NCBI RefSeq assembly: GCF_001613365.1 | Contig: NZ_BDCF01000026.1 | Span: 1-64,000, forward strand | Direction of reading: 5' to 3' | Source: Nocardia xishanensis NBRC 101358 | GTDB taxonomy: Bacteria; Actinomycetota; Actinomycetes; Mycobacteriales; Mycobacteriaceae | Length of the DNA: 64,000 bases | Shown: piece after piece, positions 34,812 to 45,800 of the stretch | Numbering within the stretch: position 1 is the stretch's first letter | Layout: each line of letters begins with the position of its first letter | Notes under the pieces: model-generated | What the model was told of the DNA's origin: nothing | The model's database searches: none | Seen by the model: the letters and a program-made list of their open reading frames with translations, nothing else | Translations under genes and position numbers: made by a program

Positions 34812-35942
34812 GTGGAGACAGCGCAGATCGACGACGCGGGGCGCCGTAACCGGCCCCGGGTCGGCGTCGTTCGTGAGACCGATGTCGGAGAGCGCCGGGT
34901 GGCCTTGGTGCCCAAGCTCGTGCCGAGCTTGACGCAGCAAGGTGTGGACGTGATCGTCGAGTCCGGTGCCGGTCTGGGAGCCTCGATACCGGACGCGGCG
35001 TATGTCGAAGCCGGCGCGGCGATCGGTGATCCATGGGACGCGGACGTGGTCGTGAAGGTTGCGCCACCCAATGACGCCGAGGTGCGGAGGATGTTTATCG
35101 GGCAGACGTTGATCGGCTTTCTCGCGCCGCGTAGTGCGGACAACAAGATCAAGGCGTTGTATTCGGCGGGCGTGCGGGCGTTTGCGGTGGAGGCGATTCC
35201 GCGGATCTCGCGTGCGCAGGTGATGGACGCGTTGTCCTCCCAGGCGAACGTCTCCGGATACAAGGCCGTCCTCTTGGCGGCGTCGGAGTCCACGCGGTTC
35301 TTCCCGATGCTGACCACCGCCGCGGGCACGGTGAAACCGGCGACGGTGCTGGTGCTCGGCGTGGGTGTCGCGGGCCTGCAGGCGCTGGCGACCGCCAAGC
35401 GCCTCGGCGCCCGCACCACCGGCTACGACGTGCGCCCGGAAGTCTCCGATCAGGTGCGTTCGGTGGGTGCGCAGTGGCTGGACCTGGGTATCGACGCCGC
35501 GGGTGAAGGCGGTTACGCCCGGGAACTGACCGACGAGGAGAAGTCCGAGCAGCAGCAGGCGTTGGAAGAGGCGATCAAAGGTTTCGATGTGGTGATCACC
35601 ACCGCGCTCGTGCCGGGTCGCCCGGCCCCGCGGCTGGTCACCGCCGCCGCTGTCGAGGGCATGAAGCCGGGCAGCGTCATCGTCGATCTCGCCGGCGAGA
35701 CCGGCGGTAACTGCGAACTCACCGAGCCGGGCAAAACCATTGTGCGCCACGATGTCACGATCGCCTCGCCGTTGAATCTGCCCGCCACGATGCCCGAGCA
35801 CGCCTCGGAGCTCTACTCCAAGAACATCATGGCTCTGCTGGAGCTCATGCTGAAAGACGGCGTGCTGCGACCAGATTTCAGTGATCAGATACTGGCCGAC
35901 TCCTGCGTGACCCGTAACCCGATCGACGGCGAGGTGAGCTGA
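34812..35942 (+). CDS. pntAA: proton-translocating NAD(P) transhydrogenase, subunit alpha part 1
   Basis: A 376-residue domain I of the Re/Si-specific transhydrogenase, which binds NAD(H). Signatures include VGVVRETDVGERRVALVPKL, SGAGLGASIPDAAYVEAGA, the Rossmann loop VLVLGVGVAGLQALATAKRLGA and VIVDLAGETGGNCELT. With domain II (PntAB, PntB) it moves hydride from NADH to NADP+ using the proton gradient, making NADPH. GTG 34812 is the start. Its stop codon overlaps the ATG of pntAB (TGATG). The split alpha subunit is usual in actinomycetes. Confidence 0.95.
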   Translation: METAQIDDAGRRNRPRVGVVRETDVGERRVALVPKLVPSLTQQGVDVIVESGAGLGASIPDAAYVEAGAAIGDPWDADVVVKVAPPNDAEVRRMFIGQTLIGFLAPRSADNKIKALYSAGVRAFAVEAIPRISRAQVMDALSSQANVSGYKAVLLAASESTRFFPMLTTAAGTVKPATVLVLGVGVAGLQALATAKRLGARTTGYDVRPEVSDQVRSVGAQWLDLGIDAAGEGGYARELTDEEKSEQQQALEEAIKGFDVVITTALVPGRPAPRLVTAAAVEGMKPGSVIVDLAGETGGNCELTEPGKTIVRHDVTIASPLNLPATMPEHASELYSKNIMALLELMLKDGVLRPDFSDQILADSCVTRNPIDGEVS

Positions 35943-36283
35943 TGTATACCGAACTGCTGGCGAACATCGCGATCCTGGTGCTGTCCGGGTTCGTCGGTTT
36001 CGCCGTCATCTCCAAGGTCCCCAACACCCTGCACACCCCACTCATGTCGGGTACCAACGCCATTCACGGCATCGTCGTACTCGGCGCGCTGGTGACGTTG
36101 GGCCGGGTGGCCGATCCCTCGATCGGCATCCAGATCATTCTGTTCGTCGCCGTGGTCTTCGGAACCCTGAACGTGATCGGTGGTTTCGTGGTCACCGACC
36201 GGATGCTGGGCATGTTCAAGGGCAAGAAGCCGGTCGCCAGCGAAGCCAAGGGCAGCGATGACACTGTGAAGGCGGGCCGCTGA
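35942..36283 (+). CDS. pntAB: NAD(P) transhydrogenase, subunit alpha part 2 (membrane)
   Basis: A 113-residue membrane protein with three to four hydrophobic helices: LLANIAILVLSGFVGFAVIS, GTNAIHGIVVLGALVTLG, GIQIILFVAVVFGTLNVIGG. It corresponds to the short membrane domain of the transhydrogenase alpha subunit, including the conserved HTPLMSGTNAIHGI segment. Its cytoplasmic tail is lysine-rich. It overlaps pntAA and is followed 3 bases later by pntB. Confidence 0.94.
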   Translation: MYTELLANIAILVLSGFVGFAVISKVPNTLHTPLMSGTNAIHGIVVLGALVTLGRVADPSIGIQIILFVAVVFGTLNVIGGFVVTDRMLGMFKGKKPVASEAKGSDDTVKAGR

Positions 36284-36286
36284 GTC

Positions 36287-37705
<1,419 letters not shown>

Positions 37706-37749
37706 GAAACGCCTTTCCAAGCCCGCGCCACAACCGTCAATGGCGCGCC

Positions 37750-37792
37750 GTGCCGCCACCGCGAACACCTCCCTGACTCGCGGTGGCGGCAC
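37750..37792 (+). terminator. 15-bp hairpin, first of twin terminators after pntB
   Basis: GTGCCGCCACCGCGA pairs exactly with TCGCGGTGGCGGCAC, preceded by GCCCGCGCCACAACCGT. Confidence 0.75.
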
Positions 37793-37840
37793 ACCCCAAG
37801 AGCCCGCGCCACAGCCGTGCAATCCCCTCCGTGGCGTGCC

Positions 37841-37874
37841 TGCCGCCACCGCGGTTACCCCCGCGGTGGCGGCA
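37841..37874 (+). terminator. 14-bp hairpin, second of twin terminators after pntB
   Basis: TGCCGCCACCGCGG pairs exactly with CCGCGGTGGCGGCA and is followed by a T-rich GTTTCTGTTT. It has nearly the same stem and upstream flank (GCCCGCGCCACAGCCGT) as the hairpin at 37750. Confidence 0.78.
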
Positions 37875-38104
37875 GTTTCTGTTTCCTGTGCCGAGAGCAG
37901 GATTGCAGAAGTAAAGTTGAAGAACCGATCGACTCGCGGAGCCATCGCCGAGTCGATGACTGCTGCTGGCGGGCACGATCGTGGCCTCGGGCGTGTCGGC
38001 GCTGACCTCGCATACGAGGGCGGGGCAACCGAATTCGGCGCGAATATGCGCACACGTCGATCAACGGTCAGCGCAACTCGCCCGGTGGATACCCCGAGGT
38101 CCGA

Positions 38105-38779
38105 TCAGCGTCGACGACTCGCTACCGCGATCTTCCGCGCCTGCCTTATCTGTTCGACGCTGAGCGCCGACGGTTGAAGAGGCAGACCGCGGCCGCGATC
38201 CGATCGAATTCCGTTCAGCAGCAAGTTCAGGTATCGCCGCCAGTGGTCCGGGTCCACTGGTTGGGTGAAGACCGCCACGCCATGCACCATCGAGATGACA
38301 CCGAAGATGTCACCTATCGCTATCTCCGGACGCACCAGCTTGTCGACCCGTGCACGTTCGAGAATTTCGCCGAGCGGGCGGCTGATCATCGCCTCGTGCC
38401 GCTCGAAAACGGCTGAGCCCTCTCGCGATCCGGTCATGGCTGCCATGAAGGCTCGGTTGCTGGCGACGAGTTCGCAAGTCTGCTCCAGCATTTGAACCAA
38501 ACCGCACCACGGATCACGTCGCTGGGCAGCCGATTCAGCGATCTCGCCGATCCACCCGAGGTACTGCTCGAGGATTTCGGTGATGAGATCATGCTTGTTG
38601 CCGAAATGCCGATAAGCCGTGCCCACGCCCACTCCTGCGGCCTTGGCTACCTCGTCGAGCGTCACGTGCTCGCCGTACTGCGCCAGCAGTTCGTCGGCCG
38701 CTTCGAGGATGCGTCGACGGTTGCGCGCGGCATCTGCCCGCATGGGGCGGGGACTGGACGTCCGTTTGCGGTCGGTCAT
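38105..38779 (-). CDS. TetR-family transcriptional regulator
   Basis: A 224-residue regulator with helix-turn-helix RRRILEAADELLAQYGEHVT, LDEVAKAAGVGVGTAYRHF, GNKHDLITEIL. The C-terminal ligand domain (SREGSAVFERHEAMISRPLG, VISMVHGVAVFTQPVDPDHW) fits the SbtR-type group of TetR proteins. ATG 38779 follows AGAGAG. It stands alone between the transhydrogenase terminators and a small membrane protein. The target cannot be read. Confidence 0.87.
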   Translation of the reverse strand: MTDRKRTSSPRPMRADAARNRRRILEAADELLAQYGEHVTLDEVAKAAGVGVGTAYRHFGNKHDLITEILEQYLGWIGEIAESAAQRRDPWCGLVQMLEQTCELVASNRAFMAAMTGSREGSAVFERHEAMISRPLGEILERARVDKLVRPEIAIGDIFGVISMVHGVAVFTQPVDPDHWRRYLNLLLNGIRSDRGRGLPLQPSALSVEQIRQARKIAVASRRR

Positions 38780-38901
38780 CGGCTCTCTGCGGTTGGCGAA
38801 TCTCGGTCGCGGCACCGTAATCGGTCGCCGCCTGCGCGGTCTCTGTGTACCACTGCGGTTTCAGCCCGAACCCATCGAGAAATCCGGCACCGGCACGCCC
38901 A

Positions 38902-39447
38902 TCAATGCGTCGGGGTGAGCGCGGCGTGTTTGTCGAGCTCGACCTCTCCGCGGCCCCGATCGCTGGTTGGCGCGACTGCACGGGCCATCACAATGAAGGC
39001 CAGAACGAGGAAGATCATCGCCAATCCGAAGGCGATGATCGATGTGAGTATTCGGTAATCGAGACGACGCTTGCGAGATCCATCCGACCGCACCTCGTTG
39101 CTGATCAACCCCTCCGATCCTGCGACCGTGAGGGTGTTGGAGATCTGGTCGGGACCGTAGTCGCAGCCGTCGCCGTGCCAGAACGTCACCGAGTTCAGCA
39201 CCGTGCCGACCGGAAATGCGTCACGGTCGGCGATCCGACCGATGTGAGCGGCTCGTGGATCGGCGTGGCGACGCAGGATCTCGAACAGCAACTCCTCTTC
39301 GGAACCTAGGTGGTGGCGGACAGCGCTTCGCCCGACTCGGGAGCGATGTCCGTTCTCGATGCCATCGGACTCGTGAACGCTCGTCTCGCGGAGTCCGATG
39401 GTTTCCGCCGCAGGGTGGCATACCCTCTTGGCTATCGATTCCGTCAT
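38902..39447 (-). CDS. hypothetical protein with one C-terminal membrane helix
   Basis: A 181-residue protein. A clear transmembrane helix lies near residues 136-158 (ILTSIIAFGLAMIFLVLAFI), followed by a basic-acidic tail with HAALTPTH. The middle region has SVTFWHGDGCDYGPDQISN. One segment, HHLGSEEELLFEILRRHA, looks like the end of a TetR helix-turn-helix but has no preceding helices. I do not recognise the family. Its start is uncertain (ATG 39447 or downstream). Confidence 0.5.
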   Translation of the reverse strand: MTESIAKRVCHPAAETIGLRETSVHESDGIENGHRSRVGRSAVRHHLGSEEELLFEILRRHADPRAAHIGRIADRDAFPVGTVLNSVTFWHGDGCDYGPDQISNTLTVAGSEGLISNEVRSDGSRKRRLDYRILTSIIAFGLAMIFLVLAFIVMARAVAPTSDRGRGEVELDKHAALTPTH

Positions 39448-39646
39448 GGCCGCTCGATCCCACCGGGCCGGCCACACCGAAATCGGCGCGGGAACTCGCG
39501 CGCGATTCTGTGGATCGACGCGTCGAGTTCGCCAGGACGCCGCGCGGCAACGATAGCCGTCGAACCGGCGAAGGCGTATCCGATTTCGGTGCAGTTCATG
39601 GCCCGAGGCTCCATGTCGGCTCGTGCTCCGCGGAAGGTCTATGCCG

Positions 39647-40099
39647 TCAATCCACCAGCAGCAGCACCCATTCGGCCACGCAGGCAGGCTTGGCGCCGCC
39701 TTCGATCTCGGCGGTCGCCGTGATCGTGACCTGGGTGCCCGCAGGCGTCGAAGCGGCGGCGGTCAGTTCGGCGCCCGCCCGCACCCGATTACCGACCTTC
39801 ACCACGGAAGGGAAGCGAATCTTGTTGCAGCCGTAGTTGATTCCCATCTTCAGCCCGTCGATACGCCAGATCTGCTCGGTGAGCACCGGCAGCAGCGACA
39901 AGGTGAGGAAACCGTGCGCGATAGGCGCACCGAAGGGCCCCTTCGCGGCCGCCTCCGGATCGACGTGGATCCACTGGTGGTCACCGGTGGCGTCGGCGAA
40001 CAGATCAACCTGCTTCTGGGTGACTTCGTACCAGCCGCTGTAGCCCAGATGGCTGCCGACCGCCTGCTGGAACTCGGCGATTCCGTCGAAAATCTTCAT
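39647..40099 (-). CDS. MaoC-like (R)-hydratase
   Basis: A 150-residue hot-dog-fold dehydratase. The catalytic segment TGDHQWIHVDPEAAAKGPFG holds the Asp-His pair of the hydratase 2 motif, followed by IAHGFLTLSLLP. The domain starts at MKIFDGIAEFQQAVG (ATG 40099), with GGAACG upstream. It adds water to a 2-enoyl-CoA to give the (R)-3-hydroxyacyl-CoA, or works in reverse. It is 19 bases downstream of a FabG-like SDR, so the pair probably catalyses consecutive steps. Confidence 0.88.
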   Translation of the reverse strand: MKIFDGIAEFQQAVGSHLGYSGWYEVTQKQVDLFADATGDHQWIHVDPEAAAKGPFGAPIAHGFLTLSLLPVLTEQIWRIDGLKMGINYGCNKIRFPSVVKVGNRVRAGAELTAAASTPAGTQVTITATAEIEGGAKPACVAEWVLLLVD

Positions 40100-40118
40100 C
40101 TTTCGCGTTCCTGTTCGT

Positions 40119-40880
40119 TCAGACCGCCGGACCGCCGGACACGTACAGTGTCTGGCCCGAAATGAATCCCGCTCCATCTCCCGCCAGGAAGGCCACCGCG
40201 CTCGCGATATCCTCGGGCCTGCCCGAGCGGCCGACCGCGATCCCCTTCACCACAGCCTCACGGAACTGCTCGAAGGGCATGCCCATGCGCTCGGCCGTCG
40301 CCTGGGTCATCTCGGTTTCGATGAATCCGGGCGCGATCGCGTTCGCGGTGATGCCGAACTTGCCGAGTTCGAGCGCGAGAGTCTTGGTGAACCCCTGCAG
40401 TCCGGCTTTCGCCGCGGAGTAGTTCGCCTGGCCTCGGTTACCCAGTGCCGAGGTACTGGACAGGTTGACGATCCGGCCCCATTTGGCCTCGGTCATGTAC
40501 TTCTGCGCGACCCGGCTCATGAGGAAAGATCCGCGCAGGTGCACGTTCATGACCGTGTCCCAGTCGTTCGCGGTCATCTTGAACAGCAGATTGTCTCGAA
40601 TAACCCCGGCATTGTTCACCAGCACCAGCGGCGCGCCCAGTTCGTCGGCCACCCGGGACACCGCCGATGCCACACTGCTTTCGTCCGAGACGTCGGCTCC
40701 GATGGCAAGTGCGGAACCGCCTGTCGCCTCGATATCGGAAACAACCGTCTTGCAGGCCGATTCGTCCAGATCGAGAACGGCGACGGCGAACCCCTCGGCG
40801 GCCAACCGCTTCGCGGTGGCCGCGCCGATGCCACGTGCGGCGCCGGTGACGATAGCTGCCCGGACGGTGTCAGTGCTCAT
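40119..40880 (-). CDS. 3-oxoacyl-ACP/CoA reductase-like SDR (FabG type)
   Basis: A 253-residue SDR: IVTGAARGIGAATAKRLAAE, NNAGVIRDNLLFKMT, LSSTSALGNRGQANYSAAKA (Ser-Tyr-Lys), AIAPGFIETEMTQ and the C-terminal FISGQTLYVSGGPAV. This is the FabG4/PhaB-like pattern. AGGAG precedes ATG 40880. It is co-transcribed with the MaoC-like hydratase. It reduces 3-ketoacyl to (R)-3-hydroxyacyl thioesters, or oxidises them. An almost perfect palindrome TGAGTGTACACTC lies 57 bases upstream. Confidence 0.9.
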   Translation of the reverse strand: MSTDTVRAAIVTGAARGIGAATAKRLAAEGFAVAVLDLDESACKTVVSDIEATGGSALAIGADVSDESSVASAVSRVADELGAPLVLVNNAGVIRDNLLFKMTANDWDTVMNVHLRGSFLMSRVAQKYMTEAKWGRIVNLSSTSALGNRGQANYSAAKAGLQGFTKTLALELGKFGITANAIAPGFIETEMTQATAERMGMPFEQFREAVVKGIAVGRSGRPEDIASAVAFLAGDGAGFISGQTLYVSGGPAV

Positions 40881-40936
40881 GTGCTTGATCTCCTGAAGAT
40901 GGCTGGTCGGGTCCGTTTCGCACCCATCAATTGTAG

Positions 40937-40950
40937 TGAGTGTACACTCT
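40937..40950. promoter_or_regulatory. TGAGTGTACACTC palindrome upstream of SDR-MaoC operon
   Basis: TGAGTGTACACTCT reads almost the same on both strands and sits in an AT-rich promoter-like stretch. It is the best-formed of three related sites (29795, 34707). Confidence 0.6.
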
Positions 40951-41044
40951 ATTAAATTAGACGCACGTGCGGCCTGCCCCGGGGTTCGCCGATCCGATCG
41001 GCGACTCGGCACTGTGGCCGCGTGAGCCGCCCTAGGGAGTGTCC

Positions 41045-41539
41045 TCAAAGCCACATGAGCAGGGTGGCCAGGTCGAGCATGCCTCGGTAGGACTGTGCGG
41101 TTTTGTCGTATCTGGTGGCGATAGCTCGATACTGTTTGAGCCGGTTGAAGCAACGCTCGACCACATTGCGGCGGTAAGCGGTCGGGTCGAAAGTGGGTGG
41201 GCCGCCAGCCGGGCCGCGGCGACGGCGGTTGTGTTGTTGGTCGACTCGTTCGGGGATCGTGGCGGCGATTCCACGCCGACGCAGGTACTGCCGAATCGCC
41301 TTGGAGGAGTAGCCCTTGTCTGCCAGCACCCGCCGCGGCCGCGTCCACGGCCGACCGCGCCCAGGGCGTGGCATTCGGATACCGGCCAGCACGCGGGTGA
41401 ACATGGTGCAGTCGTTGACGTTGCCGCCGGTCAGCACGATCGACAACGGCCGCCCGAGCCCGTCGCGGGCCAGGTGGATCTTCGTGCTCGGCCCGCCACG
41501 GGAACGGCCGATCGCGTGGTCAGCGGGCTCGCCGTCCAC
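41045..41539 (-). CDS. IS5-family transposase, second frame
   Basis: The C-terminal part of the DDE transposase: AIGRSRGGPSTKIHLARDG, GRPLSIVLTGGNVNDC, VLADKGYSSKAIRQYLRRRG, ATIPERVDQ, YRRNVVERCFNRLKQYRAIA (conserved Y-x2-R-x3-E-x6-K), TRYDKTAQSYRGMLDLA. It overlaps the first frame by 20 bases in a different phase. The product is probably made by programmed frameshifting. Confidence 0.85.
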   Translation of the reverse strand: MDGEPADHAIGRSRGGPSTKIHLARDGLGRPLSIVLTGGNVNDCTMFTRVLAGIRMPRPGRGRPWTRPRRVLADKGYSSKAIRQYLRRRGIAATIPERVDQQHNRRRRGPAGGPPTFDPTAYRRNVVERCFNRLKQYRAIATRYDKTAQSYRGMLDLATLLMWL

Positions 41540-41924
41540 CTCGGGGTAGAACCCGGCCTCCGCCGGTGTGAATCACCCGGCCGCGGCGGGCGCCGGCGGC
41601 GTGCTGATGCGCACGCACGATCGAGGAATCCACCGACACCTCCCGGTCGAGTTCGGCAACCGCCTCGGCGATTACCCGCACCCGCCCGACCAGCACAGTG
41701 AGGGTGCCGTTGCGTGACCAGCGCCAGAACCGGTTGTAGACGGTCTTCCACGGCCCATACCGCTCGGGCAGATCCCGCCACGCGATCCCGGTCTTGGCCT
41801 TGTACAACATGCCGTTGACCACCCGCCGGTCATCGACCCGCGGGCGGCCCTTGGCCCCCGACACCGGCAGCAACGCCGCCACGACCTGCCATTGCTCGTC
41901 GGTCAACTCATGCCTACGCACCAC
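41520..41924 (-). CDS. IS5-family transposase, first frame
   Basis: A 134-residue N-terminal part: RRHELTDEQWQVVAALLPVS, GMLYKAKTGIAWRDLPERYG, PWKTVYNRFWRWSRNGTL, VSVDSSIVRAHQHAAGARRG, which includes the first catalytic Asp (DSSIVRAHQ). The end HTGGGRVLPRGGRRAR is out of frame with the family and marks the frameshift zone shared with the second frame. Confidence 0.85.
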   Translation of the reverse strand: MVRRHELTDEQWQVVAALLPVSGAKGRPRVDDRRVVNGMLYKAKTGIAWRDLPERYGPWKTVYNRFWRWSRNGTLTVLVGRVRVIAEAVAELDREVSVDSSIVRAHQHAAGARRGRVIHTGGGRVLPRGGRRAR

Positions 41925-41993
41925 AACGCGACATCAAAGCAGACCCTCACCGGCCACAAAGCAGATCAGCCACAACAACTTTGAGGACGCACC

Positions 41994-42632
41994 CTAGCGC
42001 GCCAGACCGTCGATGACCATTGCCCGGAACTCGCGCGCGATTTCATCGATACTTTGGCCGCGTCGAGGCCGGTACCACTGCGGCAACGAATTCACCATTC
42101 CCAGTAGGCCATTGGCCACGATGCGATTGGCGCGGGTCAACGCGCCTGCGCGATAGCCGTCTTCCAGCACGCCTTCCCAGCAGTCCTGCACTTCTTGCCG
42201 CAGTGCCTGCAGCTGCCGCATGTGCTCCGCGCTGAGCGCTTCCGCGTCTCGTAGCTGGATGAGCACTTCGCGCCGATGCCGGGCGATGATGCCGACATGA
42301 ACGTCGATGAGCTTCCCAAGTTTCTCGACCGGATCGGCGTCCATCGCAACTACGCGTTGCGCGCCGGCCAGCGCGATTTCGGTATAGCGGCGCAGGATCT
42401 CCCACAGGAGTTCTTCCTTGGACTTGATGTGGTAATACAGTGCGCCTGCCTGCAGGTCTGTCCGGTTCCCGATCTCCGCGACACTCGCGGCGTGGTAGCC
42501 CACCGTGGAGAAGAGCTCGATCGCCACGTCGAGAATCCGTTCGCGCGTCGCCTCGGTATTGCTGGCAACACTCCCCCGCGGCCGGCCCGGACGTCGCGGA
42601 CCGCTGCTAGTCGACTGATCAGATGCACCCAC
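41994..42632 (-). CDS. TetR-family transcriptional regulator
   Basis: A 212-residue TetR protein: RERILDVAIELFSTVGYHAA, SVAEIGNRTDLQAGALYYHI, KSKEELLWEILRRYTEIAL. The C-terminal domain has EHMRQLQALRQEVQDCWEGV and SLPQWYRP, similar to the KstR2-like group. GTG 42632 starts it. The last codons are followed by TAG at 41994-41996, which forms part of the CTAG at the IS edge, so the insertion landed precisely at the stop. The original promoter direction suggests it may once have controlled the SDR-MaoC operon beyond the IS. Confidence 0.87.
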   Translation of the reverse strand: MGASDQSTSSGPRRPGRPRGSVASNTEATRERILDVAIELFSTVGYHAASVAEIGNRTDLQAGALYYHIKSKEELLWEILRRYTEIALAGAQRVVAMDADPVEKLGKLIDVHVGIIARHRREVLIQLRDAEALSAEHMRQLQALRQEVQDCWEGVLEDGYRAGALTRANRIVANGLLGMVNSLPQWYRPRRGQSIDEIAREFRAMVIDGLAR

Positions 42633-42883
42633 GACGACACAGTCTAGGGTCAGTCCCCGAGAATCTTTGCCCTCCGCGCGGCTCGCGGCCCTGCGCGATC
42701 AGAATCGAGGCCGCTGCTACCGCGGCATGACAAGACCGCTGTGTCGCGGCTACGACGCTGCGGCGTGGGTGCGTGTCGAGGCGAATTCGGGTGCTGCCGA
42801 CCATAGATACTGGCCGACGCGGCGCCGCCGCGCCCGTAAGCCTCAAATGGCGGACACGAACAGGATCAGCACGGTCGGCTGCT

Positions 42884-45800
42884 TTATCGCTCGGTGTCTT
42901 CCGAAAGCCTGGTGTCGGCAGGTTGCTCGCCGAGTGCGTACGACACGGCTTCGTCCATGCTCATTTCCTGACCGCGCCGGAAGGCCGAATCGAATCGATG
43001 TGCCCCGAGGGCAGATCGCGCCAGCCGTTCACATTCGTCGTGATACCGCGGCATTGGGACGATGCTCGCGGGGTTACCCACCGACCGCCATAGTCCTTGC
43101 GCGGCACCCAGCAGAACCGCCGCGCGCTCGGCGTCACCGCCGTCGACGACCATCCAAGCCAGCGCCTCGAGGCTCATCGCCGCATTGACCGGGCTTCCCA
43201 TTCGCCGGTTCAGACGCAGCGCGTTCTCGACCAGCTCGATCGCCCGGGGCCGCTCACCTTGCCGCCAAGCGCCAATGCCGATGTCCCGCAATGCGGAAGA
43301 CCGGAAGAGCGACTCGCCGCACGCCTCGGTGATGGAGAGGACTTGCTGGTGATACTCCATCGCCCGTTTCGTGTCGCCGGACATTTCGTGCACCCAACCG
43401 AGCACGGTCAGAGCAGCAACGTAAAGATATCCTCGTGGATTGGAACTGAATCCTTCGGCGGCTCGTTCGAAACAGGCGGAAGCCTTGGCAAGCCCACCCC
43501 AGTAGAACTGCAAGGCGCCGTCGCAGTAAGCGATCAACGCCTGAGCCATCGGGGTGGGAGCCTGCTCGGCCAGCACGCGGGCCTGCTCCGCCAAGGTATC
43601 GGCCTCCTGCAAGTCACCCTGCATCGCCGCCAGGACGCAGCCCACATACAGTGCTTTGACACGATCGGGCACTGGTTGTCGCGCAGGATGGTCGAGGACT
43701 CGCCGAATCCAGGATCGAGCCTCGCCGTACATGCCTCGGAAATTCCAAAACATGAACAGTGCGGTGGTGGTCTGTAGCCCGGCTTCGGCGGCCTGCTCGC
43801 TGTCTTCGGCCAGGCAGTATTCGAGCGTGTCGCGCAGGTTCGTTTGCTCCCTCTGGAGCCTGGCAAGCCAGTATGGCTGCCGGTCGCTGATCCATCCGGC
43901 TTCCGCGTCCAGCGCCAACCGCTGGTACCAGTCGCGGTGCCGCTTACGCATATCGGCGTATTCGCCGACCTCCCGCAACTTCTGCCTGCCGTATTCCCGC
44001 ACCGTCTCCAGCATCCGGAACCGCACCACACCCTTGGCCTCGTTCCGGATCAAGATCGACTTGTCCACCAGCGAGGACAACACATCCAACGGGTCCTCCG
44101 GCGCCAGATCAGCACCGCAGACATCTTCGGCGGCATCGAGCTCGAAGCCGCCCGCGAACACCGACAATCGGGCCCACAGCCGCTGCTCAGCCGGGTCGCA
44201 CAATCCGTAGCTCCAGTCGATACACCACCGCAGCGTCTGCTGCCGCGCGGGCGCGGTACGGCCGCCGCGGGTCAGCAGCGCATACCGGTCGTCGAGACGC
44301 TGCAAGATCTGCTCCGACGACATCGCGCGCATCCGAGCCGCCGCCAGCTCGATCGCCAGCGGTAATCCGTCCAGCCGGGCGCAGATGCGGGCGATGGCGG
44401 CCTTGTTGTCGTCGGAGAGTTCGAAACCCGGCACGACAGCGGTCGCCCGGTCGGCGAACAAAGTCACCGCGTCATAGCTCGGCAGTCCCCGCGACGACGG
44501 CTCCGGATCCGGCACCGTCAGCGGCGGCACCCGAAAGACCGTCTCCCCTGCGATATCCAGCGGTTCGCGGCTGGTGGCCAGGACCCGCAGCCCGGCGCAA
44601 TCCCGCAACCAGGTCTCGACCACACCCGCCACCGCCGCCACTACCTGCTCACAGTTGTCCAGCACCAACAGCGGCTCCCGGTCGGACAGGAACTCGGACA
44701 CCAACTCTGGCAGCGGCCGCGTCGACTCGTCGCGCAACCCCAGGGCGGCCGCCACCACCGCGATCAGCAGCGAGGGATCGGACACGTCGGCCAACTCGAC
44801 CAACCACACCCCGTCGGCGAACTCCCCGCGCACGGCGGACGCGGCACGCAGCGCCAAGCGCGTCTTGCCGACCCCGCCGATCCCCGTCAGCGTCACAAGC
44901 CGGGTCGAGGCCAGCAGATTCTTCAGCTCTGCCAACTCAGCGCGACGGCCAACGAAACTGGTCAACTCGAGCGGCAGAGTATTACCGCCACGGCGACCCG
45001 CGAACGGCGCGGCAGGCGCGCGCCAGCCCCGCGCGGGCGGCTTCCCATCTCGGCGCAGCGGGCCCGGTTCGGCCTGCAGCGCCATCTCATCGACCGCGAA
45101 TCCATGCCGGCGCTGCGCCTGTCGGATCATCTCTCCCAGCGCCGCCGCCGAGGGCCGATCGCGCGGATCGCGGCTCATCGCTGTGGCCACCAGCGCCGAT
45201 ACGTCCTCGGCGATGCCGCTCTCACGCAGGTCCGGCGTCGGCTGTGTGGTGATCCGCAGGAACTGGGTCACCACGTTCTCCCCGCTGCGCCGCTCGAACG
45301 CCGCGTGCCCGGTCAACGCGCAGAACAGGGTGGCACCCAACCCGTAGACATCCGCAGCCGGGCCCGGAGTATCGCCCTCGAGCACCTCCGGAGCGGTGAA
45401 CGCAGGCGACCCGGTCAAAGTGCCCGCTTCCGTTTGGAATCCCCCGGCGATGCGCGCGATACCGAAATCGGTCAACGCCGGCTCGCCGTAATCGGTCAGC
45501 AGAATGTTTCCCGGCTTGACATCCCGATGCACCATATCGAGGCGATGTGCGCTCTCCAGGGCCCCGGCGATCTTCACCCCGATCCACAACACGGCCTCCA
45601 CCGGCAGCGGACCCTGTCCGCGGATCCGGGCGTCCAAGGAGTCCAACTGGTGATACGGCATGACCAGAAACGGGCGCCCGCTCACGGTCGCACCCGCCTG
45701 CAGCATGGTGACGATGTTCGGATGCCCGGTCAGACGAGCCATCGCTTGCTGTTCCCGAAAAAACCGTGCCCGATTCTCTGTGTCCAGCTCGGCGGTCAGG

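Larger units (their letters stand above)
41032..41997 (-). mobile_element. IS5-family insertion sequence, apparently complete
   Basis: About 960 bases bounded by imperfect inverted ends: left CTAGGGAGTGTCCTCAAAG, right (reverse strand) CTAGGGTGCGTCCTCAAAG, 17 of 19 bases alike. CTAG at both edges may be the target duplication or part of it. Two overlapping frames encode the transposase. Its right edge coincides with the stop codon of the adjacent TetR gene. Confidence 0.82.
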
